Origin: Nocardioides sp.
GTDB lineage: Bacteria; Actinomycetota; Actinomycetes; Propionibacteriales; Nocardioidaceae
Length of the DNA: 64,000 nucleotides
Assembly: GCF_030149505.1 (NCBI RefSeq)
Contig: NZ_JASBRN010000025.1
Coordinates: forward strand, 1-64,000
Direction of reading: 5' to 3'
Below the pieces are notes generated by a model that saw only the letters and a list, made by a program, of their open reading frames with translations, ran no database searches and had not been told where the DNA came from. The stretch's first letter is position 1; every line of letters starts with the position of its first letter. Both the position numbers and the translations under genes were made by a program. Shown piece by piece: positions 41,879 through 52,363 of the stretch.

Positions 41879-43048
41879 TCACGCCAGGGCGATGGTCAGC
41901 GCCAGCACTGTCCCCGGGTCGTCCAGCCGTTCGCCGTACAGCTCGCGCAGCTGCTGCATCCGGTATCGCACCGTCTGCGGGTGCACGAACAGCTCCGCCG
42001 CGACGTCCTCGCGGCGGCCGTGGTGCAGCAGCCACGAGCGCAGCGTCTCGGTGAGCTTCTCGGCCTGCGCGGGCCGCAGGTCGGCGAGCGGTGCCAGGAC
42101 CTGGGCGCGCAGGTCGGCGCGCGCCTCGGGGTCGGCGTCCAGCACCAGCCTCGGCAGGTCGGCCTCGGTGTCGGGGCCGAGCCCGGCCTCCCGGGCCCGC
42201 ACCGCCCGGTCGTACGACGAGCGCACCTCCAGCCACGGCCGCGCGGGCCCCACGACGGCCTCGCGGTCGCGCACGGCCCGCAGCAGGCCGGCGCGGGCGC
42301 GGCCGTGGGCCTCCGGCACGAGCAGCAGCTCGACCCCCTCGATCCCGGGCACCTCGGGGACCTCGATGGTCGCGGCGCTGACCGCGCCGAGCACCGGGCG
42401 CGCCTGCGACTCCGGCACCAGCACGGCGGTCAGGGTGGTGGGCGGCTCCCACTCCGCCGCCGCCGCGGCCTCGAGCGTGGCCTCGGCGGTCGAGCCGTCG
42501 AGCAGGTGCCGGGCCACCCGCTCCAGCAGCCGCTGCCGCACGCGCCCGCTGGTGGCCAGCTCGTCGGTGTGCCCGGCGGCGGAGGCGGCCGACAGCTCGT
42601 CGATGAAGGCGAAGGTCAGCTCGGCGAAGCCGCCCACGGCCTCGGCGTCCATGCCCGCCTCGATGGCGGCGGTGGACAGCTCGCGCCAGGAGACCCGGGC
42701 GCCGATCCGGTAGGCCGAGAGCAGGGCGTCGGTGCTGCGGCCGCTGCGCGCCTCGCCCCGACCGAGCTGGTAGGCGCCCTCCACCGCGGGCGCGGTGGGG
42801 GTGCGGGGATCGGTGCCGCGGCGCCCGCTGGCCAGGGAGAGGAACCCGCTGAGCGCCAGCTGCACCGCGCTGCGGATCGTGTCGCCCATCGAGCCGGACA
42901 GGGCGTTCTCGTAGGCCGGCACCTCGTCGATGATCGCGGCCACGACCTGCTCGGCGACCCGCGGGAGGTCGGCGCGCATCCGGGCCGCGGCCTGGGGTGC
43001 CAGGACCAGGCCGTGGTCCGCCGTACGCCGGGGCAGGTCGCGCGGCAC
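41879..43048 (-). CDS. PucR/CdaR-type helix-turn-helix regulator
   Basis: The protein of about 389 residues has a central region with a degenerate GGDEF-like fold and a C-terminal PucR HTH (about last 60 residues: TLRSWLLHHGRREDVAAELFVHPQTVRYRMQQL). The start is uncertain: the frame extends to TTG 43075, but AAGGAGG is followed immediately by GTG 43051 and GTG 43048, so a start here or leaderless translation is likely. It is divergent from the ferredoxin reductase/desaturase operon, which it probably controls, and a 17-bp palindrome lies at its 5' end. Confidence 0.78.
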   Translation of the reverse strand: MPRDLPRRTADHGLVLAPQAAARMRADLPRVAEQVVAAIIDEVPAYENALSGSMGDTIRSAVQLALSGFLSLASGRRGTDPRTPTAPAVEGAYQLGRGEARSGRSTDALLSAYRIGARVSWRELSTAAIEAGMDAEAVGGFAELTFAFIDELSAASAAGHTDELATSGRVRQRLLERVARHLLDGSTAEATLEAAAAAEWEPPTTLTAVLVPESQARPVLGAVSAATIEVPEVPGIEGVELLLVPEAHGRARAGLLRAVRDREAVVGPARPWLEVRSSYDRAVRAREAGLGPDTEADLPRLVLDADPEARADLRAQVLAPLADLRPAQAEKLTETLRSWLLHHGRREDVAAELFVHPQTVRYRMQQLRELYGERLDDPGTVLALTIALA

Positions 43049-43058
43049 CACGCCTCCT

Positions 43059-43075
43059 TTGTTCGCCACGAACAA
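43059..43075. promoter_or_regulatory. 17-bp palindrome at the PucR/desaturase divergent junction
   Basis: TTGTTCGCCACGAACAA is a perfect 7-3-7 inverted repeat, 11 bp upstream of the likely PucR start and about 60 bp from the reductase start. It is a good candidate operator for autoregulation and desaturase control. Confidence 0.5.
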
Positions 43076-43133
43076 GAAACCCGGACGGGTTCACGTCGCT
43101 GACACAGGACTTTACCCCGAGCGGTCCAGCACC

Positions 43134-44285
43134 ATGGTCGACATGACCACCGCACACCTGCCCGCCAGCGTGGGCGGACGCCCCACCGGGCTGGGACGAA
43201 CGCTGCGCGAGCGCGTCCGCACCGCCGCCCGGTCGGTGGCCGAGTCCGCGGTCACTCCGCTCGACCTCGACGACCTGCTCGACCACTTTCACCCGCTGCG
43301 CCGCGGCGCCGAGCTCTCGGGCCGCGTGCTGGAGGTGGTCCCCGAGACCGCGCAGTCCGCCACCCTCGTCATCAAGCCCGGTCGCGACTGGGCCGGCCAC
43401 GTGCCCGGGCAGTACGTCCGGGTCGGCGTCGACGTCGAGGGCGTGCGCCTGTGGCGCACCTACTCCCTGACCCACGGCCCCCGCGCCGACGGCTCGATCT
43501 CGATCACCGTCAAGGCGATCGAGGGCGGCACCGTCTCGAACCACCTGGTCCACCGCACCGCCCCCGGCACGATGCTGCGCCTGGCCCAGGCCGACGGCGA
43601 CTTCGTGCTCCCGCAGCCGCTCCCGGCGAAGCTGCTCCTGGTCACCGCCGGCTCCGGCATCACCCCGGTCATCGGCATGCTGCGCAACCTCTTCTCCCGC
43701 GCCACCCCGCCGACCACGGACATCGTGCTCATCCACTCCGCGCTCTCCCGCGCGGAGGTGATCTTCGCCGAGGAGATCCGGGGGTACGCCGCCCGCGGGC
43801 TGATCCGCCTGGTCGAGCTGCACACCGACACCGACGGGCTGCTCGACGTCGACTCCCTCGACGAGCTCGTGCCCGACCTGGCCGCGCGTCCGACGTACGC
43901 CTGCGGACCCGCGGGGCTGCTCGACGCGCTCGAGGCCCACCACTCCGCACGCGGCCTGGTGCTGCACACCGAGCGCTTCCGTCCCGTGACCGTCGCGGCA
44001 CCGGGCGAGGGTGGCACGGTCACCTTCGCCGACGGCCGAGAGGTCAGCGCCGACGGTTCCACCCCGATCCTCGACGCCGCGGAGTCCGCCGGCGTCCTCA
44101 TGCCCAGCGGATGCCGGATGGGCATCTGCATGGGCTGCGTCCTGCCGCTGAAGGAGGGAGCCGTGCGCGACCTGCGCAACGGCGCCCTCACCGTCGCCGT
44201 CCCGGGGGAGACCGACCCGGCCGGCGTCCCGATCCAGACCTGCGTGAGCGCCCCCGCCGGCGCCTGCTCCGTCGACCACTCCTGA
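43134..44285 (+). CDS. Ferredoxin reductase with 2Fe-2S domain, desaturase partner
   Basis: The 383-residue flavoprotein has an FAD-binding RTYSLTH motif, an NAD(P)-binding LLLVTAGSGITPVIGML, a CGP in YACGPAG and a C-terminal plant-type 2Fe-2S domain with CRMGICMGC plus a fourth Cys in QTCVSAP. It passes electrons from NAD(P)H to the acyl desaturase encoded 10 bp downstream. The pair corresponds to mycobacterial Rv3230c-DesA3. ATG 43134 or 43143 may be used. Confidence 0.9.
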   Translation: MVDMTTAHLPASVGGRPTGLGRTLRERVRTAARSVAESAVTPLDLDDLLDHFHPLRRGAELSGRVLEVVPETAQSATLVIKPGRDWAGHVPGQYVRVGVDVEGVRLWRTYSLTHGPRADGSISITVKAIEGGTVSNHLVHRTAPGTMLRLAQADGDFVLPQPLPAKLLLVTAGSGITPVIGMLRNLFSRATPPTTDIVLIHSALSRAEVIFAEEIRGYAARGLIRLVELHTDTDGLLDVDSLDELVPDLAARPTYACGPAGLLDALEAHHSARGLVLHTERFRPVTVAAPGEGGTVTFADGREVSADGSTPILDAAESAGVLMPSGCRMGICMGCVLPLKEGAVRDLRNGALTVAVPGETDPAGVPIQTCVSAPAGACSVDHS

Positions 44286-44295
44286 GGAGAACCCG

Positions 44296-45558
44296 ATGAC
44301 GACGATCACCCGCAAGCCCGAGAACCCCACGGCGCACCTCACCGAGGCCGACATCGAGCAGATCGGCATCGAGCTCGACGCGATCCGCCAGGACGTCATC
44401 GACTCGCGCGGCGAGCGCGACGCGGCGTACATCCGTCGGCTCGTCGACGTGCAGCGTCGCCTCGAGCTGGGCTCGCGAGCCGTGCTCCTCGGCTCGGCGA
44501 TCCCCCCGCTGTGGGTGCTGGGCACCGTCGGGCTCTCGGTCGCCAAGATCCTGGAGAACATGGAGATCGGGCACAACGTCATGCATGGCCAGTGGGACTG
44601 GATGCGTGACCCGAAGATCCACTCGACCACGTGGGAGTGGGACAACGCCTCGACCTCCGACGGCTGGAAGCACAGCCACAACGAGGTGCACCACACGTAC
44701 ACGAACATCGTCGGCAAGGACAACGACCTCGGCTACGGCATCATGCGCGTCGACGAGGACCAGCGCTGGGTGCCGTTCTACCTGCTGCAGCCGCTGTGGA
44801 ACTTCGTCAACGCCTGCGTCTTCGAGTACGGCATCGCCGCCTACGACCTCGAGCTCGGCAAGAACCTGAGGATCCCGAAGGAGAAGCGCTCCGCGGAGTT
44901 CCAGGAGAACCTCGCCAAGACCCTGCGGAAGATCCGCAAGCAGGCCACCAAGGACTACGTCGTCCACCCGCTGCTGGCCCTGCCGTTCGGCGGTGCCGTC
45001 GGCGCGCTGGCCGGCAACCTCGTGGCCAACGTCGTGCGCAACGTCTGGTCGCACTCGGTCATCATGTGCGGCCACTTCCCCGAGGGCGTCGAGACCTTCG
45101 AGCGCGCCGCCATCCCCGAGGACGAGACCCGCGGCGAGTGGTACCTGCGCCAGATGCTCGGCTCGGCCAACATCTCCGGCGGCAAGGTCACGCACCTCAT
45201 GACCGGCAACCTGTCGCACCAGATCGAGCACCACCTCTTCCCCGACCTGCCGTCCAACCGGTACGCCGAGGTCGCCCCCAAGGTGCAGGCGCTCTTCGAG
45301 AAGTACGACCTGAACTACCACGAGGCGCCGCTGCCGCAGCAGCTCTACTCCGCCTGGCACAAGGTCGTGCGGCTCTCGCTGCCCAACGACTGGCTGGCCA
45401 CCACCACCCCGAAGAACCTGCCCTCGCAGCTGAAGACGCTGTGGGCGATGTCGACCAAGGGCCCCAAGGTCCGCCGCGCCGCCCAGGCCCGGCTGACCCA
45501 GCTCGCCCGGCGCCAGCAGGTGGCTGCCTCCGAGCAGGCGGGGTCCGCGGCGGCCTGA
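44296..45558 (+). CDS. desA3: Membrane acyl-CoA desaturase, DesA3-like
   Basis: The 420-residue membrane enzyme has the three histidine boxes of di-iron desaturases: GHNVMH (92-97), HSHNEVHH (126-133) and HQIEHH (308-313). It is expected to introduce a delta-9 double bond into stearoyl-CoA to make oleate, using electrons from the upstream reductase. The order of boxes and length match mycobacterial DesA3. GAGGAGA precedes ATG 44296. A perfect palindrome lies 29 bp after the stop. Confidence 0.9.
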   Translation: MTTITRKPENPTAHLTEADIEQIGIELDAIRQDVIDSRGERDAAYIRRLVDVQRRLELGSRAVLLGSAIPPLWVLGTVGLSVAKILENMEIGHNVMHGQWDWMRDPKIHSTTWEWDNASTSDGWKHSHNEVHHTYTNIVGKDNDLGYGIMRVDEDQRWVPFYLLQPLWNFVNACVFEYGIAAYDLELGKNLRIPKEKRSAEFQENLAKTLRKIRKQATKDYVVHPLLALPFGGAVGALAGNLVANVVRNVWSHSVIMCGHFPEGVETFERAAIPEDETRGEWYLRQMLGSANISGGKVTHLMTGNLSHQIEHHLFPDLPSNRYAEVAPKVQALFEKYDLNYHEAPLPQQLYSAWHKVVRLSLPNDWLATTTPKNLPSQLKTLWAMSTKGPKVRRAAQARLTQLARRQQVAASEQAGSAAA

Positions 45559-45587
45559 GCCCGCGGAAGCGGGGATAGTCCGCACGA

Positions 45588-45621
45588 GAAGTCACCCTCA
45601 GCTCGAGCTGAGGGTGACTTC
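45588..45621. terminator. 34-bp perfect loopless palindrome between convergent genes
   Basis: GAAGTCACCCTCAGCTC and its reverse complement are directly joined (centre 45604/45605), with no loop. It lies between convergent gene ends at 45558 and 45667 and could act as a bidirectional terminator or a dimer-binding site. Confidence 0.6.
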
Positions 45622-45666
45622 GCGTTCGGAGTACCCCGCCGATGGGATCTCTGTGACGCGTGGGAC

Positions 45667-46905
45667 TCAGGCGGAGACGCTCGCGGGGAGCGCCTCGGTC
45701 GAGGCGTGGTGGGCCAGCGCGGCCCGGAGTCCGCGCTGCGAGGCCACCATGAGCACCACGGCGAGGACCGTCGTCGTCACGGTGACCCCGAAGGCTGCGG
45801 TGTGGGTGCCGGTCGCGTCGGCGAGCCGGCCGGCCACCGAGGCGCCCAGGGCGTAGCCGATCCCGGTCGCGCTCGCGAGCACGGTCATGGCGGCGCCGAC
45901 GCGGCTCTGCGGCACGACCCGCTCGCCCATGCTGAAGACCGCGATCATGTACGGCGCCACGGCGCAGCCCAGGAGCAGCACCGTCAGTGTGACGGTGAGC
46001 AGCGAGTCGACCAGCAGCAGCGGCAGCGACAGCACCAGCAGCCCGACGGCGGCCGCCAGCGCCCGGCGCTCGTGCCCGATCCGCTCCGGGAGGTACGCCG
46101 TCAGCAGCCCGGCCACCGCACTGCCGACGCCGAGCGTGGCGTGGACGAAGCCGGCCGCGCCCGGGTCGCCCGCCGCGGTGGCGAGCACGGTGGCCCCGGT
46201 CTGGGTCGCCCCGAACAGCACCCCGATGCAGAGCTGGGCCAGCGCCAAGGTCAGGAGCACCCCGGTGAGCAGCCGCGTCGCCACGACCGGGCCGTGGTGG
46301 CGGGTGTGCCGGGCGGAGGCGTCGAGGGCGAAGGCGCTGCCGAAGACCGCGAGCAGCCCGGCCGCGACCAGCAGCGCGCCCGACGGGCTGATCGCCACGG
46401 CGACGAGCCCGACCAGTGCGGGGCCGAGGGCGAAGGACGCCTCGTCGGCCGCGCCCTCGTAGGCGAACGCGGCATCGACGAGCCGGCGCTGCTCGTGGCC
46501 GGTGCCGTGGGTCAGCGGGCGCCAGCGCACGCGCGCCAGCGGACCGACCTGTGGCATCGCGAGGCCCGCGAGCGCCGCGATCACGATGGTGAGCGGCGTC
46601 GAGCCGCCGACCTGGAGCACCAGCGCGAGCAGGCCGAGCGCGCCGGCGAGCGACTGCACCAGCACGACCGGCCGCTGGCCGACCCGGTCGGCGAGGCCGC
46701 CCGCGACCGGGGCGCCGAGCGCGTTGGCGACGGCGAGTGCGCCGGCGGCCAGGCCGCCGAGGCCGTAGCTGTCGGTCGCCGAGGAGACCAGCAGCAGCGT
46801 GCCGAGCTGGGACATCGCCAGCGGCAGCCGCCCGAGGAAGGCGACGAGGACGTAGGTGGGACCGGCGAGGTGGAGCAGTCGTCGGTAGGAAGCGAGGGGA
46901 CTCAT
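45667..46905 (-). CDS. MFS transporter
   Basis: The 412-residue membrane protein has twelve predicted helices in two halves and the MFS loop 2-3 motif as GGLADRVGQRPV. The second half has a similar LTAYLPERIGHERR. The family exports or imports small molecules by proton coupling; drug-efflux-like proteins of this kind in actinobacteria are often annotated without substrate. ATG 46905 is used; a longer frame upstream is not protein-like. It is divergent from the MOSC gene across a 22-bp repeat array. Confidence 0.85.
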   Translation of the reverse strand: MSPLASYRRLLHLAGPTYVLVAFLGRLPLAMSQLGTLLLVSSATDSYGLGGLAAGALAVANALGAPVAGGLADRVGQRPVVLVQSLAGALGLLALVLQVGGSTPLTIVIAALAGLAMPQVGPLARVRWRPLTHGTGHEQRRLVDAAFAYEGAADEASFALGPALVGLVAVAISPSGALLVAAGLLAVFGSAFALDASARHTRHHGPVVATRLLTGVLLTLALAQLCIGVLFGATQTGATVLATAAGDPGAAGFVHATLGVGSAVAGLLTAYLPERIGHERRALAAAVGLLVLSLPLLLVDSLLTVTLTVLLLGCAVAPYMIAVFSMGERVVPQSRVGAAMTVLASATGIGYALGASVAGRLADATGTHTAAFGVTVTTTVLAVVLMVASQRGLRAALAHHASTEALPASVSA

Positions 46906-47212
46906 GGGGTGTGTTCCTGGGGTACGGCGAGCATCGCGCCGGACCCACCACCAAGAACGCGTCGAACCCTCTGCTTCTGAAGTTGTGGGCGCCACGATAC
47001 CCCCGCCGAACCGTCACCTCCGAACCGCCGAACCGTCAGGTGTGAACCGCCGACCCGTCAGGTGTGAACCGCCGACCCGTCAGCTTCGAACGGCCGACGT
47101 GCGGAAGTGACGGCTCGAGGGTTCGGAAGTGACGGCTCGGCGGTGCGCGAGCGACGGTTCGAGGGTTCGTTCCTGACGGTTCGGCGGTGCGCGCGGTCGG
47201 TAGCGTGGCGGG
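46906..47212. other. Divergent gap occupied by a repeat array
   Basis: This 307-bp gap between the MFS and MOSC genes holds the 4+4 array at 47005-47186. The about 100 bp on the MFS side contain no recognised site, and the MOSC gene starts 26 bp after the last unit. Confidence 0.5.
47005..47186. repeat. 22-bp iterated array, family D, complete 4+4 inverted array
   Basis: Four forward units (47005-47026, 47027-47048, 47049-47070, 47071-47092) with GCCGAACCGTCA are followed by four inverted units (47099-47120, 47121-47142, 47143-47164, 47165-47186) with GACGGCTCG or GACGGTTCG. Period 22 bp throughout. Related 2+2 array at 3862-3976. Confidence 0.85.
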
Positions 47213-47959
47213 GTGCAGGTCGTCTCCGTCGGGTACGCCGCGGTCAAGGGCACCCGCCACCTGACCCGTCCCGAGGTGCGGATCGGGCCGGCCGGGGTCG
47301 TCGGCGACCGGCGGTGGTGCCTGGTCGACGTGGAGGCGCGGCAGGTGCTCCGCACGGTGGCGCACCCGCGGCTCATGGGGCTCGCGGTCGACGAGGAGCC
47401 GCTCGTCGCGGCCGGCGCCGTCGCGGCCGGCACCGTCACGACCGGCACCGGGGACCGGGTCACCTGCGACTACTGGGGCCGTGAGGTGGCCCTCGACCTG
47501 CTCGACCACCCGCTGGCCGCGGAGGCGTCCGGGCTGCTCGGGCTGCCGCCGGCACGCGGCGTACGGCTCGCGGCGGCGCCCGAGCGCGGCGTGGTGTACG
47601 CCGGGGCGGTGAGCCTGGTCGCGCTCTCGACCGTGGAGGCGCTGGCCGCGGAGGTCGGTGTGCCGGTGGACCCGCGGCGCTTCCGCGCCAACCTGGTCGT
47701 CGACACCGGCCTGCCGCCGCGGGCCGAGGAGGCGTGGGTGGGGCGCGCGGTGCGCGTGGGCGACACCGTCGTGCGCCCCACGGCGCTGACCACGCGCTGC
47801 GCCGTCGTCGACCACCACCCCGACACCGGCGCGCGCGACCTCCGGGTGCTCGCCGCGCTGCCGGTCATCGGCGGGGCCCCGGTGTGCGGGGCCGACGGCG
47901 AGGTGGTCGCCGATGGCGTCGTGCGTCCGGGGGACCCGGTCGAGCCGGTCGGGGACTGA
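47213..47959 (+). CDS. MOSC-domain protein
   Basis: The 248-residue protein has an N-terminal MOSC_N-like beta barrel (VSVGYAAVKGTRHL...GDRRWCLVD) and a MOSC domain with the conserved RFRANLVVD and the sulfur-carrier cysteine in LTTRCAVVDHHPDTG. The RC motif with DxDTG-like follow-up fits proteins related to the molybdenum cofactor sulfurase C-terminus and mARC. The substrate is unknown. It starts at GTG 47213 right after the repeat array. Confidence 0.85.
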   Translation: MQVVSVGYAAVKGTRHLTRPEVRIGPAGVVGDRRWCLVDVEARQVLRTVAHPRLMGLAVDEEPLVAAGAVAAGTVTTGTGDRVTCDYWGREVALDLLDHPLAAEASGLLGLPPARGVRLAAAPERGVVYAGAVSLVALSTVEALAAEVGVPVDPRRFRANLVVDTGLPPRAEEAWVGRAVRVGDTVVRPTALTTRCAVVDHHPDTGARDLRVLAALPVIGGAPVCGADGEVVADGVVRPGDPVEPVGD

Positions 47960-47978
47960 CCCGGCGGGGCGGCTGGGC

Positions 47979-49652
<1,674 letters not shown>

Positions 49653-49715
49653 GGCCGTGATCATGCCGTGCGGCGCGGCCCGTGCGCCCCCTTCGGAGGT
49701 GGGAGGATCGGCGCC

Positions 49716-50567
49716 ATGTCGACCACCGCCTCTCCCGCCGCGCGCGCCGTCACCCACTCGAGCGAGCGGGCCGCCAGCCACGTCACCTGCACGGTCACCG
49801 ACGGGATCGCCCACGTGCGGCTGGACCGGCCGGAGAAGCTCAACGCCCTGACCCTGCAGGTGCTCGACGACCTCGCGGCCACCGCGCGCACCCTGCGCCG
49901 CGACAGGAGCCTGCGTGCGGTCGTGCTGTCCGGCGAGGGCGATGCGTTCTGCGCCGGCCTGGACTTCGCGCACGTGATGAAGCAGCCGATGCGGGTGGCC
50001 CGCTCCTTCGTCCCGCACCCGCTGCGCGGCACCAACACCTTCCAGGAGGCCTGCTGGGCCTGGCGCCGGCTGCCGGTCCCGGTCGTCGCCGCCGTCCACG
50101 GACACTGCCTCGGCGGTGGGCTGCAGATCGCGCTGGCGGCCGACTTCCGGGTCGCGACCCCCGACTCGCAGTGGTCGGTGCTCGAGGGCAAGTGGGGGAT
50201 CATCCCCGACATGTCCGGTGTCCGGTCGCTCAAGGAGCTGGTCGGCATCGACGTGGCCAAGAAGCTGACGATGACCGCGGAGGTCGTCTCCGGCGAGGAG
50301 GCGCACCGCCTCGGCCTGGTCACCACCCTCGACGCCGACCCGGTCGCCGCCGCGCTCGCCCTGGCCCAGCAGCTCAAGGGCCGCTCACCGGACCAGCTGG
50401 CCGCGGCCAAGCGGCTCTTCGACGACACCTGGACCGCCGGCGCGCGCTACACCTTCTTCCGCGAGCGGGTCGAGCAGGCCTGGCTGCTGGCCGCCCGCAA
50501 CACGGCCGTCGCGCGGAAGGCGGCCTTCGCCCGGGTCGCCCCGGAGTTCGGGCCGCGGGGACGCTGA
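49716..50567 (+). CDS. Enoyl-CoA hydratase/isomerase family protein (crotonase)
   Basis: The 283-residue crotonase-fold protein has the oxyanion-hole stretches [16 protein letters not shown] and [19 protein letters not shown], plus [13 protein letters not shown] where hydratases carry a catalytic Glu or Asp. The N-terminal 20 residues are extra to the usual fold. The reaction could be hydration or isomerisation of an enoyl-CoA; the substrate is not predictable. GGAGG lies upstream of ATG 49716. The next gene begins 5 bp after its stop. Confidence 0.85.
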   Translation: MSTTASPAARAVTHSSERAASHVTCTVTDGIAHVRLDRPEKLNALTLQVLDDLAATARTLRRDRSLRAVVLSGEGDAFCAGLDFAHVMKQPMRVARSFVPHPLRGTNTFQEACWAWRRLPVPVVAAVHGHCLGGGLQIALAADFRVATPDSQWSVLEGKWGIIPDMSGVRSLKELVGIDVAKKLTMTAEVVSGEEAHRLGLVTTLDADPVAAALALAQQLKGRSPDQLAAAKRLFDDTWTAGARYTFFRERVEQAWLLAARNTAVARKAAFARVAPEFGPRGR

Positions 50568-50572
50568 CGCCG

Positions 50573-52141
50573 TTGCGGTGGGCCCGTCCGGTCGCCTGGC
50601 TGGCGGTCGTCTCCCTGTGGCTGGCGCTCGGGCCGCTGGTCGTCGTCGCCGCCGTGGTGCTGCTCGCGGTGCCTCGCACGGGTCGCCGCGCACGCCCGCT
50701 GCTGCTCGGCTCCGGGCCCCCCACCCGTCGTACGACGCTCGCGGCCGTGGCCGCGGCGGGACTGGTCGTGGGTGGGCTGTGGGTGCTGCCGGACGGTCGG
50801 CTGCCGGTGCCGCCGGGCGGAGGTGCGTGGGTGACCCCGGGCTACACGGGTCGACCGGTCTCCGCCCAGCCGCTGCTCGCCGACGGGGCGGGGGTGCCCG
50901 ACCCGGTCGTCGTGCCGACCGTCTCCGACCTGCCCGGTCCGCTGGGGCTGTCGGTGGAGGTCGACTCGGCGTGGTTCGGCGCGGAGCACTGCGGAGCGCT
51001 GCTGCCCGACTCCCACGGGCGGCTCGCGGCGCTGTGCACGAGCCGGAGCGGTGCACGGCTCAAGGTGATCGACCCGCGCACGCTGCGGCCGGTCGCGACG
51101 CAGGAGCTGCCCGACGCGTGCGGGGAGTCGGGGGCGCCCGCGCCGCCGGTGCTCGACGCCGCGGGCAACCTGCTCGTCGCCACCGGTGACCGGCGGCTGC
51201 TGCAGGTCGCCACCGCCGACGCCGCGGACGACCCGGCGCTGGTGACCGAGGCGGTCGTGGACCTCGCCCCGGTCGTGCCGGCGGGGGACTGCGTGGTCGC
51301 GGTGGTGGTCGACGGGACCGAGCGGGCCTGGTTCGCGACGGCCGCCGGGCTCGTGGGCGTCGTCGCCGGGGACGCCGACCCAGTCGTCGTGGACCTCGGG
51401 GAGCCGGTGGGCCAGCCGCTGGCGGCCGACCGGGACGGCGTCTACGTCACGACGGTCGAGGCGGTGCACCGGGTCGTCACGAGGGCGGGTGCCCCGCTGG
51501 TCGGGTGGCGGACGGCGTACGAGACCGGGAGCGGGGTGAAGCCCGGCCAGCGCGACGCCGGCAGCGGCTCGGGAGCGGTGCTCCTCGACTCCGACGCCGG
51601 GCCGCTGCTCGCCTTCACCGACAACGCCAACCCGCGGATGCACGTGGTGGTCCTGCGGGCAGGGGACGGCGAGCAGGTCTGCCGCACGCAGGTCTTCGAG
51701 GACGACGCGTCCGCGACCGAGGCCGCCCTGGTGCCGGTGGAGGGCGGCGTGGTCGTGACCAACGGCCACGGCTGGACCGGGCTGGCGAGCGGGGTGCTCG
51801 GCCGCCGCCCGCCCGGCGGTCTGGCGCGGGTCGAGGCGGACTGCAGCACGGCCTGGACGTCCCCGGAGGTCGCGCCGACGTCGGGCGTGACCCTCTCGCG
51901 GGCGACCGGTCTGCTGTACGCCTGGACCAAGCGCCGCAGCTGGCTCGGCGCCGACGCGTGGTACCTCACCGCCCTCGACGCCCGCACCGGCCGCACGGCC
52001 TGGTCGGCCCGCGGCGGCACCGGCCCGTGGGCCGACAACGACGGCGCCGCCGTCACCCTCGGTCCCGGGGGCGCCGCGTTCGTGGGCACCCGGGCCGGGC
52101 TGGTCCGGGTCGTCGACGGCACCCGCGGCCTGCGCGACTGA
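50573..52141 (+). CDS. Membrane-anchored PQQ-like beta-propeller protein
   Basis: The 522-residue protein starts at TTG 50573 with two N-terminal helices (about 5-30 and 50-68) and then a large domain of repeated beta blades: LPDSHGRLAALCTSRSG, GNLLVATGDRRLLQV, DGVYVTTVEAVHRV, TALDARTGRTAWSARGG and GAAFVGTRAGLVRVVDG. The last blades resemble PQQ-like (Trp-docking) propellers. It probably faces outward and may be a scaffold or assembly factor. No enzyme motif is seen. It is coupled to the crotonase gene, which is otherwise unrelated. Confidence 0.7.
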   Translation: MRWARPVAWLAVVSLWLALGPLVVVAAVVLLAVPRTGRRARPLLLGSGPPTRRTTLAAVAAAGLVVGGLWVLPDGRLPVPPGGGAWVTPGYTGRPVSAQPLLADGAGVPDPVVVPTVSDLPGPLGLSVEVDSAWFGAEHCGALLPDSHGRLAALCTSRSGARLKVIDPRTLRPVATQELPDACGESGAPAPPVLDAAGNLLVATGDRRLLQVATADAADDPALVTEAVVDLAPVVPAGDCVVAVVVDGTERAWFATAAGLVGVVAGDADPVVVDLGEPVGQPLAADRDGVYVTTVEAVHRVVTRAGAPLVGWRTAYETGSGVKPGQRDAGSGSGAVLLDSDAGPLLAFTDNANPRMHVVVLRAGDGEQVCRTQVFEDDASATEAALVPVEGGVVVTNGHGWTGLASGVLGRRPPGGLARVEADCSTAWTSPEVAPTSGVTLSRATGLLYAWTKRRSWLGADAWYLTALDARTGRTAWSARGGTGPWADNDGAAVTLGPGGAAFVGTRAGLVRVVDGTRGLRD

Positions 52142-52170
52142 GCCGTACGACCCGGGGTCGAGCCGGCCGA

Positions 52171-52214
52171 GCCGCCCCGCACCGGTGGTCGAGCCGCCCC
52201 GCACCGGTGGTCGA
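52171..52214 (+). repeat. 22-bp direct tandem duplication
   Basis: Two exact copies of a 22-bp unit starting GCCGCCCCGCACCGGTGG lie at 52171-52192 and 52193-52214, downstream of the propeller gene and within a stretch of GGTCGAG-type repeat fragments (52153-52250). Confidence 0.75.
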
Positions 52215-52283
52215 GCAGGCCGAGCCGCTGGGCGAGCCCGTGTCGACACAGCGTGAGGTGTCTGTGCTCGGCCGCGTCGCGAC

Positions 52284-52334
52284 CGATCTGGAGGTCCGGC
52301 ACCGAACCAGGTGCCGTCCAGGACCTCCAGATCG
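52284..52334. terminator. Dispersed hairpin element, copy 2, between convergent genes
   Basis: CGATCTGGAGGTCC (52284-52297) pairs perfectly with 52321-52334. Inside is a second perfect stem, GGCACC/GGTGCC (52298-52315), with loop GAACCA. It matches the element at 14206-14258 and again lies between convergent gene ends (52141 and 52364). Confidence 0.7.
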
Positions 52335-52363
52335 CGCGAGGTGACCGCGACCGGCCGGTGAGC

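Noticed and set aside
43049..43075. TTG 43075 as the PucR start
   Set aside because: It would place the AAGGAGG ribosome-binding-like sequence inside the coding region and the palindrome over the first codons; GTG 43048 or 43051 is more plausible.
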